A DNA stretch of 43,887 nucleotides from Desulfobacteraceae bacterium. GTDB taxonomy: Bacteria; Desulfobacterota; Desulfobacteria; Desulfobacterales; Desulfosalsimonadaceae. The stretch spans positions 1 through 43,887 of the forward strand of contig JABZFM010000034.1 in the NCBI GenBank assembly GCA_014237465.1, in the 5' to 3' direction. The notes below the pieces were generated by a model. It was given only the letters and a program-made list of their open reading frames with translations, did no database searches and had not been told where the DNA came from. Positions 1 to 9,684 of the stretch are shown here, piece by piece. Positions within the stretch are counted from its first letter, which is position 1; each line of letters starts with the position of its first letter. The position numbers and the translations under genes were made by a program.

Positions 1-81
1 ATGACACTTCCTGAAAACGCACTTCATCCCCCCTGATCAAAAAAAGATATTTGCTTATATATAGAGTCATCAAGACCGGGC

Positions 82-348
82 TTGTTCAACCTTCGGATAA
101 GATTGTGGTTCGTTCCTCACATCAATCTATCCTTGTTCGTTAGGTGTACCTCTTTATTTTTGATAGGAATGGGAACACTGTCTTCCATCAATGCTCAAAG
201 CATTTATCAAGGAGAGGATGTGCCTGCGAATCCAGCAGAGGCGTTCAATATTACAGCGATTAAAGACGCTACCTTAGGCCCAAATAGTCTTAACTGGTCG
301 CTGGCCGAAAACCCCGGTTTTCAATTTTACCACCAAAAATTTTGGTAG
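82..348 (+). CDS. Possible N-terminal fragment of an exported protein
   Basis: This is an 88-codon frame with a TTG start. I do not recognise the protein. A hydrophobic stretch followed by a small-residue cleavage-like site (around SINAQS) looks like a signal peptide, and the following polar sequence could be the start of a mature secreted domain. No convincing ribosome binding site precedes either the TTG or the internal ATG at about 169. The frame ends about 145 bases before a transposase gene on the other strand, so it may be the 5' stub of a gene cut by that insertion. The AT-rich, palindrome-containing sequence after the stop (near 325-345) shows no coding character. A chance frame is also possible. 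Confidence 0.3.
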   Translation: MFNLRIRLWFVPHINLSLFVRCTSLFLIGMGTLSSINAQSIYQGEDVPANPAEAFNITAIKDATLGPNSLNWSLAENPGFQFYHQKFW

Positions 349-492
349 AATTTTCCGCCAGCGAGAAAAATTTTTCAGAAAACCTAAGTAAATATCAGCT
401 TAGACCACTTTTAATATTTAAAAAAATCATGCAACATCGACGGTCTACAGCTTAAAGACGCAATTATTCTATTGTAAGACCGCCTGCTTCAG

Positions 493-1969
493 TTACGCTG
501 CTTTTTGTTTTTTTCTTTTCCAGCGTTGTAGCCTTTTTACTTCTTTTTCCTGCAGCAGATGACCGATAATCTGAATATTACGCGCCACGACAGCCAGGGC
601 CACATATCGTTTAAATCCATGAAGCGCATGGTCAGGGCAACGATCCAAGCCATGATTGTTCAATGCGCTGATCGAGGATTCCACAGCCGAATGCTTACGC
701 TTTGCTGTTTTGAATTCCTCGGAATTTTCTATCTCCTTGTTTATGGCAGAAAGCCGCCCTTTTCTGGGGAGAAACACCTTATCAAGTAAAATTGCTAATT
801 CTTTCTGATTGTCCGGGCTGTGAAAACCCTTATCGAAACTACAGAGTCTGAAATCAGCAAACCTGTTTTGGGTTCCTTTCACCATGAAAACCGCAACTTT
901 GTCATCCGTTTCATTCTGCATCACTCGATGATGAAGAATGAAATTATATTGATCTTTGACAATACAAACCCTTAATCCCAACTCCACCGGAACACCGGCT
1001 TTGCCCTTACTGATCCACTCGGTGTGCTCCTCAAAAAGCGAAAAAACTTTTTCGTGATGGGGGATAGTCCCACCCTTCACAACTCTTCGACGGATCTGAT
1101 CGATTTGCCTCTCGGCATGACCGATGTACCTATTAACTTCTTCGATTCGCAGTCGCATGATTATATTGACTGGCGGCATTAAAAGAAGCGTTTGCCGGAC
1201 CTTGTCAATATATGATTGCGCCAAATCAATATATGCCGTGTGAGCATTGATAACCAACTGCTCTCTTTCTGCCTTCTTCGCCTTATCCTTTGAAGTGGAT
1301 CTTTTGAGCTGCTGTGCTTTACGATAAAATCTTTTGGCTTTCCGGATGTGGTGTTTTCCCTGGCGCCAGTCAGAAATATCCATGTGATCACAAATGCCCA
1401 TTGTCAGACTGATCATTTTTCGGACCGCATCAAAAAGCAAATTGATATCCGTGGGATAATGAACATCGGTCCTGGTGACAAAGGAATCACAACTGCCGGT
1501 TAATTTTTCCGTTTTTTTTACCGGCCACTTCATGGCCGTATTTGACAACAACTTGATTGATTTTATCCAGCACCTCCGGTGTAAAAAGGGCGACATTATC
1601 CCTTATGGTCTGTAGTGCATATTCATAATCATCTTCCATTCCTCCATGACCAAGCATCTGTCGGAGCCGAATATGATTGTTCGCAATTTCATGGAGTTTA
1701 TCATAATCCCAGTTGCAGTTTAGACGAAGAGCCCCCAAAACAAATATTTTCCATAAATCCATTCCTCTGCGGCCATTATTGGGGTTAATATGGGAAGGAA
1801 TGATCTCAGCCAACAATTCGAATACCTGTTTTCGGACCTCGCGGTTACAATATATGGCTTGCAGCCCTCGCAGCAATTTTGTGATCTCGTCTCTGCAACG
1901 AAGATCGAACTTGATGTTAGCAATAGCCGTCTCTCCGATTTTCATTTGTGGCTCGATAATTTTTCGCAT
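493..1969 (-). pseudogene. ISNCY-family (ISDol1-like) transposase, frameshifted
   Basis: Two overlapping minus-strand frames (1969 to 1487, then about 1510 to 493) together make one transposase of about 490 residues. The N-terminal half carries the GRRGMDLWKIFVLGALR region and the KYGHEV segment. The second half carries SFVTRTDVHYPTD, FDKGFHSPDNQ and HSAVESSIS, which supply the probable D, D and E of a DDE active site. This arrangement fits the ISNCY family, ISDol1 group, as I remember it. The frames meet at a run of eight A residues on the coding strand (T8 at 1512-1519); seven would restore one frame. The gene is therefore either mutated, mis-sequenced, or dependent on slippage. I could not find convincing terminal inverted repeats, so the element's borders are undefined. 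Confidence 0.8.
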
Positions 1970-2211
1970 AATTTTTACCCTGAAGATTTTCGGTTGTCAG
2001 CTTGTCACGCCGTACAGACAAAACAATAATTTTAATTAATTTCAAGATATTACATCATATTTAAAGGAAAAAGTAAAGCGAAAAATAATAAAATAGTATT
2101 GTTTTTTAAAAAATCTTCATTTACACCTAAACTCATAATCCGCTGTTTTTAAATTGAATAAAACTTATCGTTCAAGCACTAATTATTTACTTTTATTGAA
2201 AGGAAATCCCC

Positions 2212-2958
2212 ATGAAACAATTATCATTTCTGATGATTGCAGGAATGCTTTTCAGCATAGCTGCCTGCCAGATCATTACAGCACCTGCCACAGCTGTTGG
2301 TGTAAGCACGGATATGAAACTTGGTGGTGTGCCCTCACTCCCCTATTATACTTTCTCCAAAGAAGGCCTGGAACGATTAAACCGACAAATGGTAGAGTAT
2401 CAGGTACCATTCACACTCGCAGATACATCTATGGCAGTTTATGGCACTGATTTCAGAGATATCGTCGCAGTCCGCTATGATGAGGTGCTGTTTACCAACA
2501 TGAAAGAGGCGACAGCGTCCCTGCATAAACTATTAAACGCAAAAAAAATTCAAAATTCTGAAAATTATATCCTGACAAGTATCGATACAGCTCTTGAAGA
2601 TGGCTACATGCTTTTTGCAGCCGTCTATCGGCCCGAATTAACGATCACAGTTGCCGGGAAAGATGATCCGTCAGCAACCCGGACTCTTACGCCTGAAGAC
2701 ATAGAATTTTACCGGCCTTATCGTACGGATGCCGCCGGTGAAAAACTCGACACGGTTTACGAGTGGGCGGCCCTCCCGGTCGAAAGCTATAGCAGGCAGG
2801 CCCGTCAGGCAGTACTACTGACATTGACGGCAAATCAAATGGCAAAAAGAATTGCCAAGCCAGAGTACTGGGATAAGGAAAAGATTTGGATGCAGGGAAA
2901 CTATCTGGACGTGGCGATTGAACAGGACAGGGTGTATACCGAATTTCTGGGGAAATAA
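2212..2958 (+). CDS. Putative outer-envelope lipoprotein, function unknown
   Basis: The 248-residue protein starts with a short basic N-terminus, a hydrophobic segment and a lipobox ending at Cys19 (SIAAC), so it is predicted to be lipidated and anchored in the envelope. The start is fixed by a GGAAA-type ribosome binding site eight bases upstream of the ATG. The mature part is soluble-looking and mixed alpha/beta, with no repeats or membrane segments, and I do not recognise a domain. It is a single-gene unit, since a strong hairpin terminator follows at once and the next gene is on the other strand. The upstream 170 bases are very AT-rich and lie next to the transposase, so the promoter may be close to the insertion element. 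Confidence 0.8.
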   Translation: MKQLSFLMIAGMLFSIAACQIITAPATAVGVSTDMKLGGVPSLPYYTFSKEGLERLNRQMVEYQVPFTLADTSMAVYGTDFRDIVAVRYDEVLFTNMKEATASLHKLLNAKKIQNSENYILTSIDTALEDGYMLFAAVYRPELTITVAGKDDPSATRTLTPEDIEFYRPYRTDAAGEKLDTVYEWAALPVESYSRQARQAVLLTLTANQMAKRIAKPEYWDKEKIWMQGNYLDVAIEQDRVYTEFLGK

Positions 2959-2962
2959 AAGA

Positions 2963-3005
2963 AAACGGCGGTCAAAGAAAAACTGTCTTTGCCGCCGTTT
3001 ATTTT
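2963..3005 (+). terminator. Rho-independent terminator after the lipoprotein gene
   Basis: The arms AAACGGCGG (2963-2971) and CCGCCGTTT (2992-3000) pair perfectly. An inner CAAAG/CTTTG pair extends the stem, and a T-rich tail follows (GTTTATTTT). It lies five bases after the stop codon of the lipoprotein gene and can also serve the convergent minus-strand fragment. Confidence 0.85.
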
Positions 3006-3049
3006 GAGAGATATGTTAACGCAATATCGTTTATAGTTATTATTTCTTA

Positions 3050-3526
3050 TTACTCACGCACCTTGATAAAATCCCCCAGGGCATTATCTGTAAATATGTT
3101 GTTTTTAGCCGGGTCCAGGAAATCATAATCTTCGGTGATGAACTCCTGCACGATCCCGTATCCGGCACTGTTTGCTACGGTACTGTTATGCATCCGGTTG
3201 CCATTGTTTCCCGGGCCGTTATAGGCGTAAACCACATTTGCTTTCTCACTGGCGTCCGGAAGCAAGAATTCTCCGCCATTTAATATGCTGCAATGATCAA
3301 TTCGGAAATAACCGCCTAAATACAAACCGCCCCATGAACCCGGGGTTCCGGTATCTCCATCAAGGATAACCGGATTATCCACAGTACCTCGTGCTTCAAA
3401 AAAATTAAAGTATAGAAAATCATCATAAATTAAACTGCGACCGGATTTAAACTTTAATATCACACCGGACTCAAGAACCATGCCATCAATTATATTCATA
3501 TCCGCATCAATCAAGTAATAATTCAT
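3050..3526 (-). pseudogene. Right-handed beta-helix protein fragment
   Basis: The 158 residues have the rhythm of a parallel beta-helix: a GVILKFKSGRSLI rung, then GTVDNPVILDGD and PGSWGGLYLGG turns, then IDHCSILNGG. This pattern is common in long secreted or surface beta-helix proteins. Intact relatives are several hundred residues and exported, but this frame has no signal peptide. A stop codon (TAA) lies directly before its ATG in the same frame, and no ribosome binding site is visible. I read it as the C-terminal remnant of a larger secreted gene. It could also be a short solitary beta-helix protein, but export and expression would then be unexplained. Confidence 0.5.
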
Positions 3527-3744
3527 TTAACTTTTTGAAAAAATATGTAATATTGATCGCATTGATTAAAAATTTCCTTTTGCGCACTACAATAAATCTT
3601 CCTCAAAATGAATTTAATCAATTATAGTTTCGCTCGCTCATACTTTTATCTGAAATCCTGCTGCATTTTTATTTTAATTTTTCAATATCCAGACGCACCA
3701 AAATAAATTTTTAAGCTATCAATGACCCAACCGCGGAGTCAGAC

Positions 3745-6700
3745 ATGAAACTTAATATTTTAAAGCGAAAGTATCCCTTTTATATCGGTATTACAACTTT
3801 GATGATCAGTATCGTAGTATCTTTAACAGGGATTTTTTTCTGGATAAGTTATAAAGAAAGCTCCTTTGCTGCCTTACAGACTGCGGACCGTCTTTTTGAT
3901 GAAATAAATGAAAAAGTTTCAGAGCGCTATCAACATACGCTCAGTTCCGTGGCCATTTTTGCATCTACCGCTTCGATTTCACCGGCCATGGCCCAACCTC
4001 CGATTGATGACGGACTTTCCCACCCTGTCATGAAATTAATCATAAAAAAACTTAAGCAATATGACTACATATTAAGTATTTATACAGGATTCAACGATGG
4101 AAGCTTTTTTCAAGTCACAGCGGCAAGGGAGCAGCCGGAAATCCTTCAAAAATACAACGCACCTGACAATACCAGTTTTATTATTCGTTCAATTTCATTA
4201 AACGAAGATGGCATTCGCAGACTATTCTGGCGATATCTGGATGATGATCTAAAAATTATTGGAAAAACAGATGAAATGGTCGTGGATTATGATCCCAGAG
4301 AAAGACCCTGGTATGGAAAGGCAATGAAATCTGAAAAAACGGTTTTTACAGAGCCGTATATGTTTAAAACCGCCAGGATTCCCGGAATTACATGCGCTGA
4401 AAAATTCTTCGACAACAGTGGGGTTTTCGCAGTCGACATTACGCTTAAAAGATTCACACAGTCTTTAGAACAGCAGAAGGTTTCTGAAAATGCCTCAATG
4501 TTTTTGTTTAATCTTAAAGGTCAGTTACTTGCGCATTCAAAAGGAGATCTGGCAAAAGTAATTAAGGATAATAATACATCTGACGACATTCGCTTCTTAA
4601 ACGGAGAAGAAGTGCTTGATCCGGTGGTCAATTCAATTGTAACGCCTTATGACAAAAACAGTATTTCATATAATAAAACGCACTTAGTCAGCATTAGCGG
4701 ACAAAACTACCTTGTACGGCTGACAAAATTGAGTAAAGATTTGGGATTTAACGAAATCATTGGAAGTGCGGCGCCACTGAATGACTTTACTGGGCATATC
4801 AGACAGATGCAGTACATGACGGCCCTGTATTCTATAATCGCCTTACTCATTTTCCTGCCAACGACACTCATCGGTGCAAGACGGTTTTCAAGGTCTCTTA
4901 TGCTACTTGAAAGAGAAGCCGACAAGGTCAGGCAGTTTGACTTTTCAGAATCTGCACCTTTTGACTCGGTGATCAAGGAAATCAACAGCCTTATCCAGGC
5001 ATTCCAGATGATGAAACTGACAATAAGGCAGCGCACGGATGCATTGATCGCTACACAGGAAAAACTGGAAAAGCTTGTTCAAAGCGGGATTGCACTTTCT
5101 GCAGAGCAGGATATGGATAAACTATTGGAAAAAATTTTCCAATCAGCCCAAGAGCTTGCCCATGCAGACGGCGGTGCCCTGTTTCTTCTTGACAAGGAAA
5201 ATCATCTTCATCCGGAAATCCTGCAGGCTCACTTTCAGGATACACGTGATGGTGAATCAATTAATCCATCGGGCAAGACATCGGACTCGTTTACGCCTGT
5301 CTCGTTATTTGATCAACAAACCGGCGATGAAAACCATAAAAATATTGAAAGTCACGTTGCGCTGACCGGTGAAACGCTGATTGTCAATGACCTGAAAGAC
5401 AACACCGCATTTAATTTTTCCGACACATGTATATTAGACGAAAAATCAGGTTCCCAGTGCACTTCTTTACTGACGGTTCCCTTAAAACCCAGACAGGGGA
5501 AAAACATCGGAGTCCTACAGCTGTTCAATGCGCGGAATGAAAAAACAGACGAATTAATGCGCTTTGATGAAGAGATTGTCCGTTTTGTTGAAGCACTGTC
5601 TGCCCAGGCTGCCATCGCCCTGCATAACAAAAATCTGCTTGAAGCCCAGCGGAATCTGTTTAACGCGTTTATTCAACTTCTTGCAGGTGCCATTGATGCC
5701 AAGTCGCCCTATACCGGAGGACATTGTGCGCGGGTCCCGGAAGTTGCCATGATGCTTGCTATAGCGGCAAGCGATTCAACTGAACAACCGTTTAAAGATT
5801 ACCAATTAAGCACTGAAGACCAATGGCATGAATTCAGAATCGCCGCATGGCTGCATGACTGCGGGAAGGTGACAACACCGGAATATGTTGTAGATAAAGC
5901 CACAAAGCTTGAAACAATCTATAATCGCATCCATGAAATCCGCACACGCTTTGAAATTCTGTGGCGTGATGCTGAAATTTCGTATTATCAAAAAATTATA
6001 ACCGGAAATCATGACGAAAAAACACTGAAAGAAGAATTAAATAATACCCTTAATCAACTTCAAACGGACTTTGCGTTTGTCGCAGAATGCAACGTGGGCG
6101 GAGAATTTATGGCAGATGAAAAAATTGACCGGTTAAAAGAACTCGCGTCAAAAAAATGGCTGCGGCATTTTGACGACAGAATCGGTCTTTCTGAAGATGA
6201 AACCATGCTTCGGGCGGGAGAACCGGCAGTCGAACTTCCTGCGCAGGAATTTTTGCTGGCCGACAAAAAGGAGCACATCATACCCAGAGCCGGGATCGAT
6301 CCATTTGATGGGAATCCCTATGGGTTCAAGATGGATGTACCGGAGCACCTCTATAACCGTGGAGAATTGTATAATCTTTGTATAAAGAAAGGAACGCTTT
6401 CTGTTGAAGAACGCTTTAAGATTAATGAACACATGATTCAAACCATCATTATGTTAAAAAAACTGCCGTTTCCGGATTTTCTTGTAAATGTGCCCGATTT
6501 TGCAGGAGCGCATCATGAAACCATGGACGGTTCCGGATATCCCAGAAAACTTAAAAAAGAGGATATGTCTGTGTCTGCCAGGATAATGGCCATCGCAGAT
6601 ATTTTTGAAGCCCTGACCGCATCTGACCGCCCATATAAAAAGGCGAAAACCCTGAGTCAATCGCTCCGTATCATGAGTTTTATGCGAGACGACAAACACA

Positions 6701-6831
6701 TAGACGCTCAACTGTTTGACCTGTTCTTAAAAAACGGTGTTTACAAAACCTATGCAGAAAAATTCCTGGATCCAAAACAGATTGATGCGGTTAATATCCG
6801 AGAATTTCTGTCAAATGACACGGCTCACTGA
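3745..6831 (+). CDS. dCache-GAF-HD-GYP cyclic-di-GMP phosphodiesterase
   Basis: This 1028-residue inner-membrane receptor is predicted to hydrolyse cyclic di-GMP in response to an extracellular ligand. A first membrane segment (about residues 12-33) leads into a periplasmic dCache domain with the DPRERPWY signature near residue 181. A second membrane segment (about 358-377) is followed by a HAMP-like linker, a GAF domain (about 445-635) and an HD-GYP domain (about 645-1010). The HD pair lies at about 704 (AWLHDCGK), followed by INEH, HHE at 923-925 and GYP at 931-933, so the metal ligands appear intact. The HD-to-HHE distance is about 220 residues, far longer than the usual 70 or so, because of a large charged insertion. 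It appears to be monocistronic. A weak GGAG lies before the ATG. Confidence 0.92.
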   Translation: MKLNILKRKYPFYIGITTLMISIVVSLTGIFFWISYKESSFAALQTADRLFDEINEKVSERYQHTLSSVAIFASTASISPAMAQPPIDDGLSHPVMKLIIKKLKQYDYILSIYTGFNDGSFFQVTAAREQPEILQKYNAPDNTSFIIRSISLNEDGIRRLFWRYLDDDLKIIGKTDEMVVDYDPRERPWYGKAMKSEKTVFTEPYMFKTARIPGITCAEKFFDNSGVFAVDITLKRFTQSLEQQKVSENASMFLFNLKGQLLAHSKGDLAKVIKDNNTSDDIRFLNGEEVLDPVVNSIVTPYDKNSISYNKTHLVSISGQNYLVRLTKLSKDLGFNEIIGSAAPLNDFTGHIRQMQYMTALYSIIALLIFLPTTLIGARRFSRSLMLLEREADKVRQFDFSESAPFDSVIKEINSLIQAFQMMKLTIRQRTDALIATQEKLEKLVQSGIALSAEQDMDKLLEKIFQSAQELAHADGGALFLLDKENHLHPEILQAHFQDTRDGESINPSGKTSDSFTPVSLFDQQTGDENHKNIESHVALTGETLIVNDLKDNTAFNFSDTCILDEKSGSQCTSLLTVPLKPRQGKNIGVLQLFNARNEKTDELMRFDEEIVRFVEALSAQAAIALHNKNLLEAQRNLFNAFIQLLAGAIDAKSPYTGGHCARVPEVAMMLAIAASDSTEQPFKDYQLSTEDQWHEFRIAAWLHDCGKVTTPEYVVDKATKLETIYNRIHEIRTRFEILWRDAEISYYQKIITGNHDEKTLKEELNNTLNQLQTDFAFVAECNVGGEFMADEKIDRLKELASKKWLRHFDDRIGLSEDETMLRAGEPAVELPAQEFLLADKKEHIIPRAGIDPFDGNPYGFKMDVPEHLYNRGELYNLCIKKGTLSVEERFKINEHMIQTIIMLKKLPFPDFLVNVPDFAGAHHETMDGSGYPRKLKKEDMSVSARIMAIADIFEALTASDRPYKKAKTLSQSLRIMSFMRDDKHIDAQLFDLFLKNGVYKTYAEKFLDPKQIDAVNIREFLSNDTAH

Positions 6832-6895
6832 ACTGAACTGTATTTCTGCATCTTAAACTGTTCACAAATCTGATTTAAAATTCACCCGCTCTCTC

Positions 6896-7240
6896 TTAGC
6901 CCAGCTGGATCGCTTTTTCAGGGCAGAGTTCCTGGCAGCAAAAACAGGTAATGCAGGTGTCAACATCCACTTCCGGGAAATCACCGGACATTGTCAGGGC
7001 CGACACCGGGCACTGGGTCACACAGGTACCGCACGGGTCCAGGGTTTCCACTTTTTCCACCACCGCCCGGAGCACGGACGGATGAGTGACAATGGCTTCA
7101 TCAGCGCTGGATGTTCTTAAAGCATTGGGTTTGATCAGGACTTTCTTGCCGGATAAATTAATCGGAAATATCTCAAAGGCCCGGTCAACGGCCGGGCGGA
7201 CGGTCTCATAGGTCGCCGGATGAATCAGTACGCTTGTCAT
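6896..7240 (-). pseudogene. DUF362 / 4Fe-4S ferredoxin protein with interior missing
   Basis: Residues 1-65 match the start of DUF362 proteins (GKKVLIKPNAL, then VTHPSVLRAVVE). Residues 68-114 match the C-terminal 2x[4Fe-4S] ferredoxin tail that many DUF362 proteins carry. The roughly 200 residues normally between them, the body of DUF362, are absent and the frame stays open. The join has also removed the first cysteine of cluster one (LDPCGTCVTQCP against the usual CxxCxxCxxxCP), while cluster two (CITCFCCQELCP) is complete. It is the last gene of a minus-strand run behind an amidohydrolase and a nitrilase-fold gene. Intact relatives are iron-sulfur proteins of uncertain role. It is probably non-functional, or an assembly collapse. 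Confidence 0.75.
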
Positions 7241-7297
7241 GTCCTGCCTTTATTGAAATCATATGAGCATCAGGTTTATCAATCCCAAAAAATGCGG

Positions 7298-8434
7298 CTA
7301 AAGCCACAAATTAATCATACTGCTGCCGTTGATCAGTTTCCCGGTGACTGTATTGCCGTCTTTGACAATAATCGAAGCGCCATCTGAGCCCATATCCAGA
7401 AAATCCCCCCGCAGAAACACATTAAACCCGTTTTTTGCGCCGGCGGTCTTGATCCTGCCGGCCAGACTATATTTCAGCCAGGCATCCCGGCACGTCATAT
7501 TGCCGATATCATTTAAATCCTCATCTCCTTCCGCCTTTGCCCCGAAATTATAACCGCGCCAGATGGTTTTAAATCCGAATTCCGGCGGCAAGAAAGAAGG
7601 GACAGCAATAAATTCGACATTCTGTTTCTCCAGTACATCATAGGATGTCGGATACCATGAATCCGCGCAGATGAGCACACCGGTTTTTCCAATGGGCAGA
7701 TCAAAGACGGAAATATCTTCGGCAACCCCTTTTGCCGTGAATGGCAGTTCCGTATTAATGGGATAGACCTTTCTAACAACATTCTCAAACGGCGTCCCAT
7801 CAGGCTTATAAACAACCGATACATTATAGAGCCGGCCGTCACTGATTTTAATCTTATTATCGATAATTTTCGGTTCGGACAGAACAATGGACCCGGCGAT
7901 AATGGTGACCTGGTATTTTTTGGCAAGGGAGGAAAACACATCGTGATAGATTTCCGCCATTGTTTCTGACTTCATGCGCATCAGACTGTAGATGACCCGG
8001 TCATCGACTTCCGGTGACAGAATAAGGTTTTTCACAAACGAAAATAAATTGCTCAGGGTCATGGTGACCATGGCTTTTTCCATTGTGGATTTTGTTATGA
8101 GCGACTGTTTTTCCCCGGCCAGCAGCAGCCAGGTACCAATATACTCGGGAAACAGAACCACGGTCTTTGCATGGATAAATCCATTTTCATCCGCTTCTTT
8201 TAAAAAGCCATCGATCTTGCGGTAAAAATTCTTCCGGCTCATGTAATCGTCGAGCATCATGTATGTCTGAAAACCGACCACATTCCCCCGGTCCGATCTT
8301 TCGCCGATACTCTGGATTTCCGCCAGTTTCAAATTCACGGATGCTTCAGGTGCCGATCGGCCGGAATGGCTCCAGAACAGGTAAACTCCGAGCAACAGAC
8401 AACCAACTACGAGTATATTTCTTGTGATTTTCAT
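7298..8434 (-). CDS. Membrane-anchored carbon-nitrogen hydrolase (nitrilase superfamily)
   Basis: This 378-residue protein has an N-terminal hydrophobic anchor or uncleaved signal (residues 6-21) followed by a nitrilase fold. The catalytic triad is readable as Glu97 (LFPEYIGTW), Lys222 (NVVRKVYPIN) and Cys256 (VLICADSWY). The enzyme should therefore hydrolyse an amide or nitrile outside the cytoplasmic membrane; the substrate is unknown. I chose the ATG at 8434 over one 20 codons upstream because an AAGGGA ribosome binding site lies just before it and the signal-like sequence begins there. It lies about 75 bases downstream of the amidohydrolase gene on the same strand, suggesting co-transcription and a shared amide or lactone degradation theme. 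Confidence 0.85.
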   Translation of the reverse strand: MKITRNILVVGCLLLGVYLFWSHSGRSAPEASVNLKLAEIQSIGERSDRGNVVGFQTYMMLDDYMSRKNFYRKIDGFLKEADENGFIHAKTVVLFPEYIGTWLLLAGEKQSLITKSTMEKAMVTMTLSNLFSFVKNLILSPEVDDRVIYSLMRMKSETMAEIYHDVFSSLAKKYQVTIIAGSIVLSEPKIIDNKIKISDGRLYNVSVVYKPDGTPFENVVRKVYPINTELPFTAKGVAEDISVFDLPIGKTGVLICADSWYPTSYDVLEKQNVEFIAVPSFLPPEFGFKTIWRGYNFGAKAEGDEDLNDIGNMTCRDAWLKYSLAGRIKTAGAKNGFNVFLRGDFLDMGSDGASIIVKDGNTVTGKLINGSSMINLWL

Positions 8435-8508
8435 GATTTTTCCCTTTAATTTTGTATTACAGGCCCAACGCCCGCCGGCAAATCTCCCCGGCAAATACCA
8501 CGGACCGA

Positions 8509-9423
8509 TCAGTCCCCCAACAATGAAGCGGCGTTTTCATAAAAAATGCGTTTTTCTAGGGACTTGTCGCCACGGCAGGCTTTTTTCACGATTTTGACGG
8601 CCGGCTTTCTGTTGCCGAAAGGCCAGTCCGATGCATACATCACCCGTTCCGGGCCAAACACTTTTAAAAGCTCTCTTACATGGCCGGGGGATTGAAAGGA
8701 GGTATCCACCATCACATTTTTAAAACCGCCCAAAAGGTCCATCACATGCCGATATTTATAAAGACCGGCATGGCCGGCAATAAATGTGATATTCGGGAAA
8801 CCAGCCACCAGTTCCCTGGCATATGCAATTTCACCCAGTGCGGCATTTTCTTTTTTCTGCTTCTCAGCGCCGAGGTAATATGAGGAGATACCGCAGTGAA
8901 AAAGCACCGGCAATCGGAATGGCGCAAACGCTTCCATCGCCTCAAATGTTTTTCGATTGTCCATCGGGACGCGCTGAATGATCGGGTGCAGCTTCAGACC
9001 CTTTGCCCCTTTTGAAACATCGACTTTTAAATCAACGCCTATATCATATTCTTTTGTATAATCGATCCCGGTAAACGGAATAACCCCGTCGTCTTTTGCC
9101 TGGGCGCATCTTAAATCATCAAATGTCACATACGGCGGGATGGGCATGCAGGCACTTTTCACAACACTGACCGCGTCCATGGATTGGCGCATATTTTCAA
9201 GTGTTGCCGTGGCATTTCTGGCCCTGGATGCCCGTGTAACAAGTGTGTACATCTTTTTATAAAGCCACTGGTCAACCGCGTCGGAAATTCCGTTGTGTAA
9301 TAAAAACTCGGACTGGGAAACGATATCATAAAAAATTTTTTTCCGGACGTTTCGTTTATCAATTAATTTTCCACCGTTTGGATACAGAATATCGCCCAGA
9401 TGGGTATGGATATCGATGATCAT
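8509..9423 (-). CDS. Amidohydrolase-2-type metal-dependent hydrolase
   Basis: This 304-residue TIM-barrel hydrolase belongs to the amidohydrolase_2 group. It opens with the metal-binding IHTH motif (His6, His8). It continues with LKLHP, LFHCG and AGHAG strands and ends with the YASDWPFG motif that carries the conserved Asp. Members hydrolyse or decarboxylate small cyclic or carboxylated substrates in the cytoplasm, and the exact substrate cannot be inferred. The start is supported by an AGGAG ribosome binding site about six bases upstream. It appears to be the first gene of a minus-strand unit with the nitrilase-fold gene and the collapsed DUF362 gene. A palindromic repeat lies between it and the next upstream gene. 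Confidence 0.85.
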   Translation of the reverse strand: MIIDIHTHLGDILYPNGGKLIDKRNVRKKIFYDIVSQSEFLLHNGISDAVDQWLYKKMYTLVTRASRARNATATLENMRQSMDAVSVVKSACMPIPPYVTFDDLRCAQAKDDGVIPFTGIDYTKEYDIGVDLKVDVSKGAKGLKLHPIIQRVPMDNRKTFEAMEAFAPFRLPVLFHCGISSYYLGAEKQKKENAALGEIAYARELVAGFPNITFIAGHAGLYKYRHVMDLLGGFKNVMVDTSFQSPGHVRELLKVFGPERVMYASDWPFGNRKPAVKIVKKACRGDKSLEKRIFYENAASLLGD

Positions 9424-9489
9424 GAGGTCTCCTGTGAATATAATTTTTCTAAGCCCTAAAACCGAACTCGGGTAAACCGGAAAAGTTAT

Positions 9490-9611
9490 AAGTGACCTAA
9501 AATTCGAAGTGATCTAAAGTTATGGTGAATGCCTTCGTCATTATCAATTTTAATTTTTTAAATTGATTGCGCGTTTAGCGCAGTCCGAAACTTTAGTCAC
9601 TTTAGTCACTT
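9490..9611. repeat. Palindromic intergenic repeat with iterated AAGTGA-CTAAA ends
   Basis: The left side carries two related units, AAGTGACCTAAA (9490-9501) and AAGTGATCTAAAGTT (9507-9521). The right side carries the inverted counterpart as CTTTAGTCAC followed by TTTAGTCACTT (9589-9611). A second, inner palindrome, TCAATTT/AAATTGA, lies near the centre. The whole can fold on itself and looks like a non-autonomous miniature element or REP-type repeat. It sits between two minus-strand genes. Confidence 0.6.
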
Positions 9612-9684
9612 CACACATTCTGAGTTTAAAATTTGGGTGAGCTTTTTGCTCAACTTATTAAAAAGTAGTACCCTGAATGAAAAT

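Noticed and set aside
559-789. Plus-strand frame opposite the transposase
   Set aside because: It is the antisense shadow of the ISNCY transposase and has no ribosome binding site.
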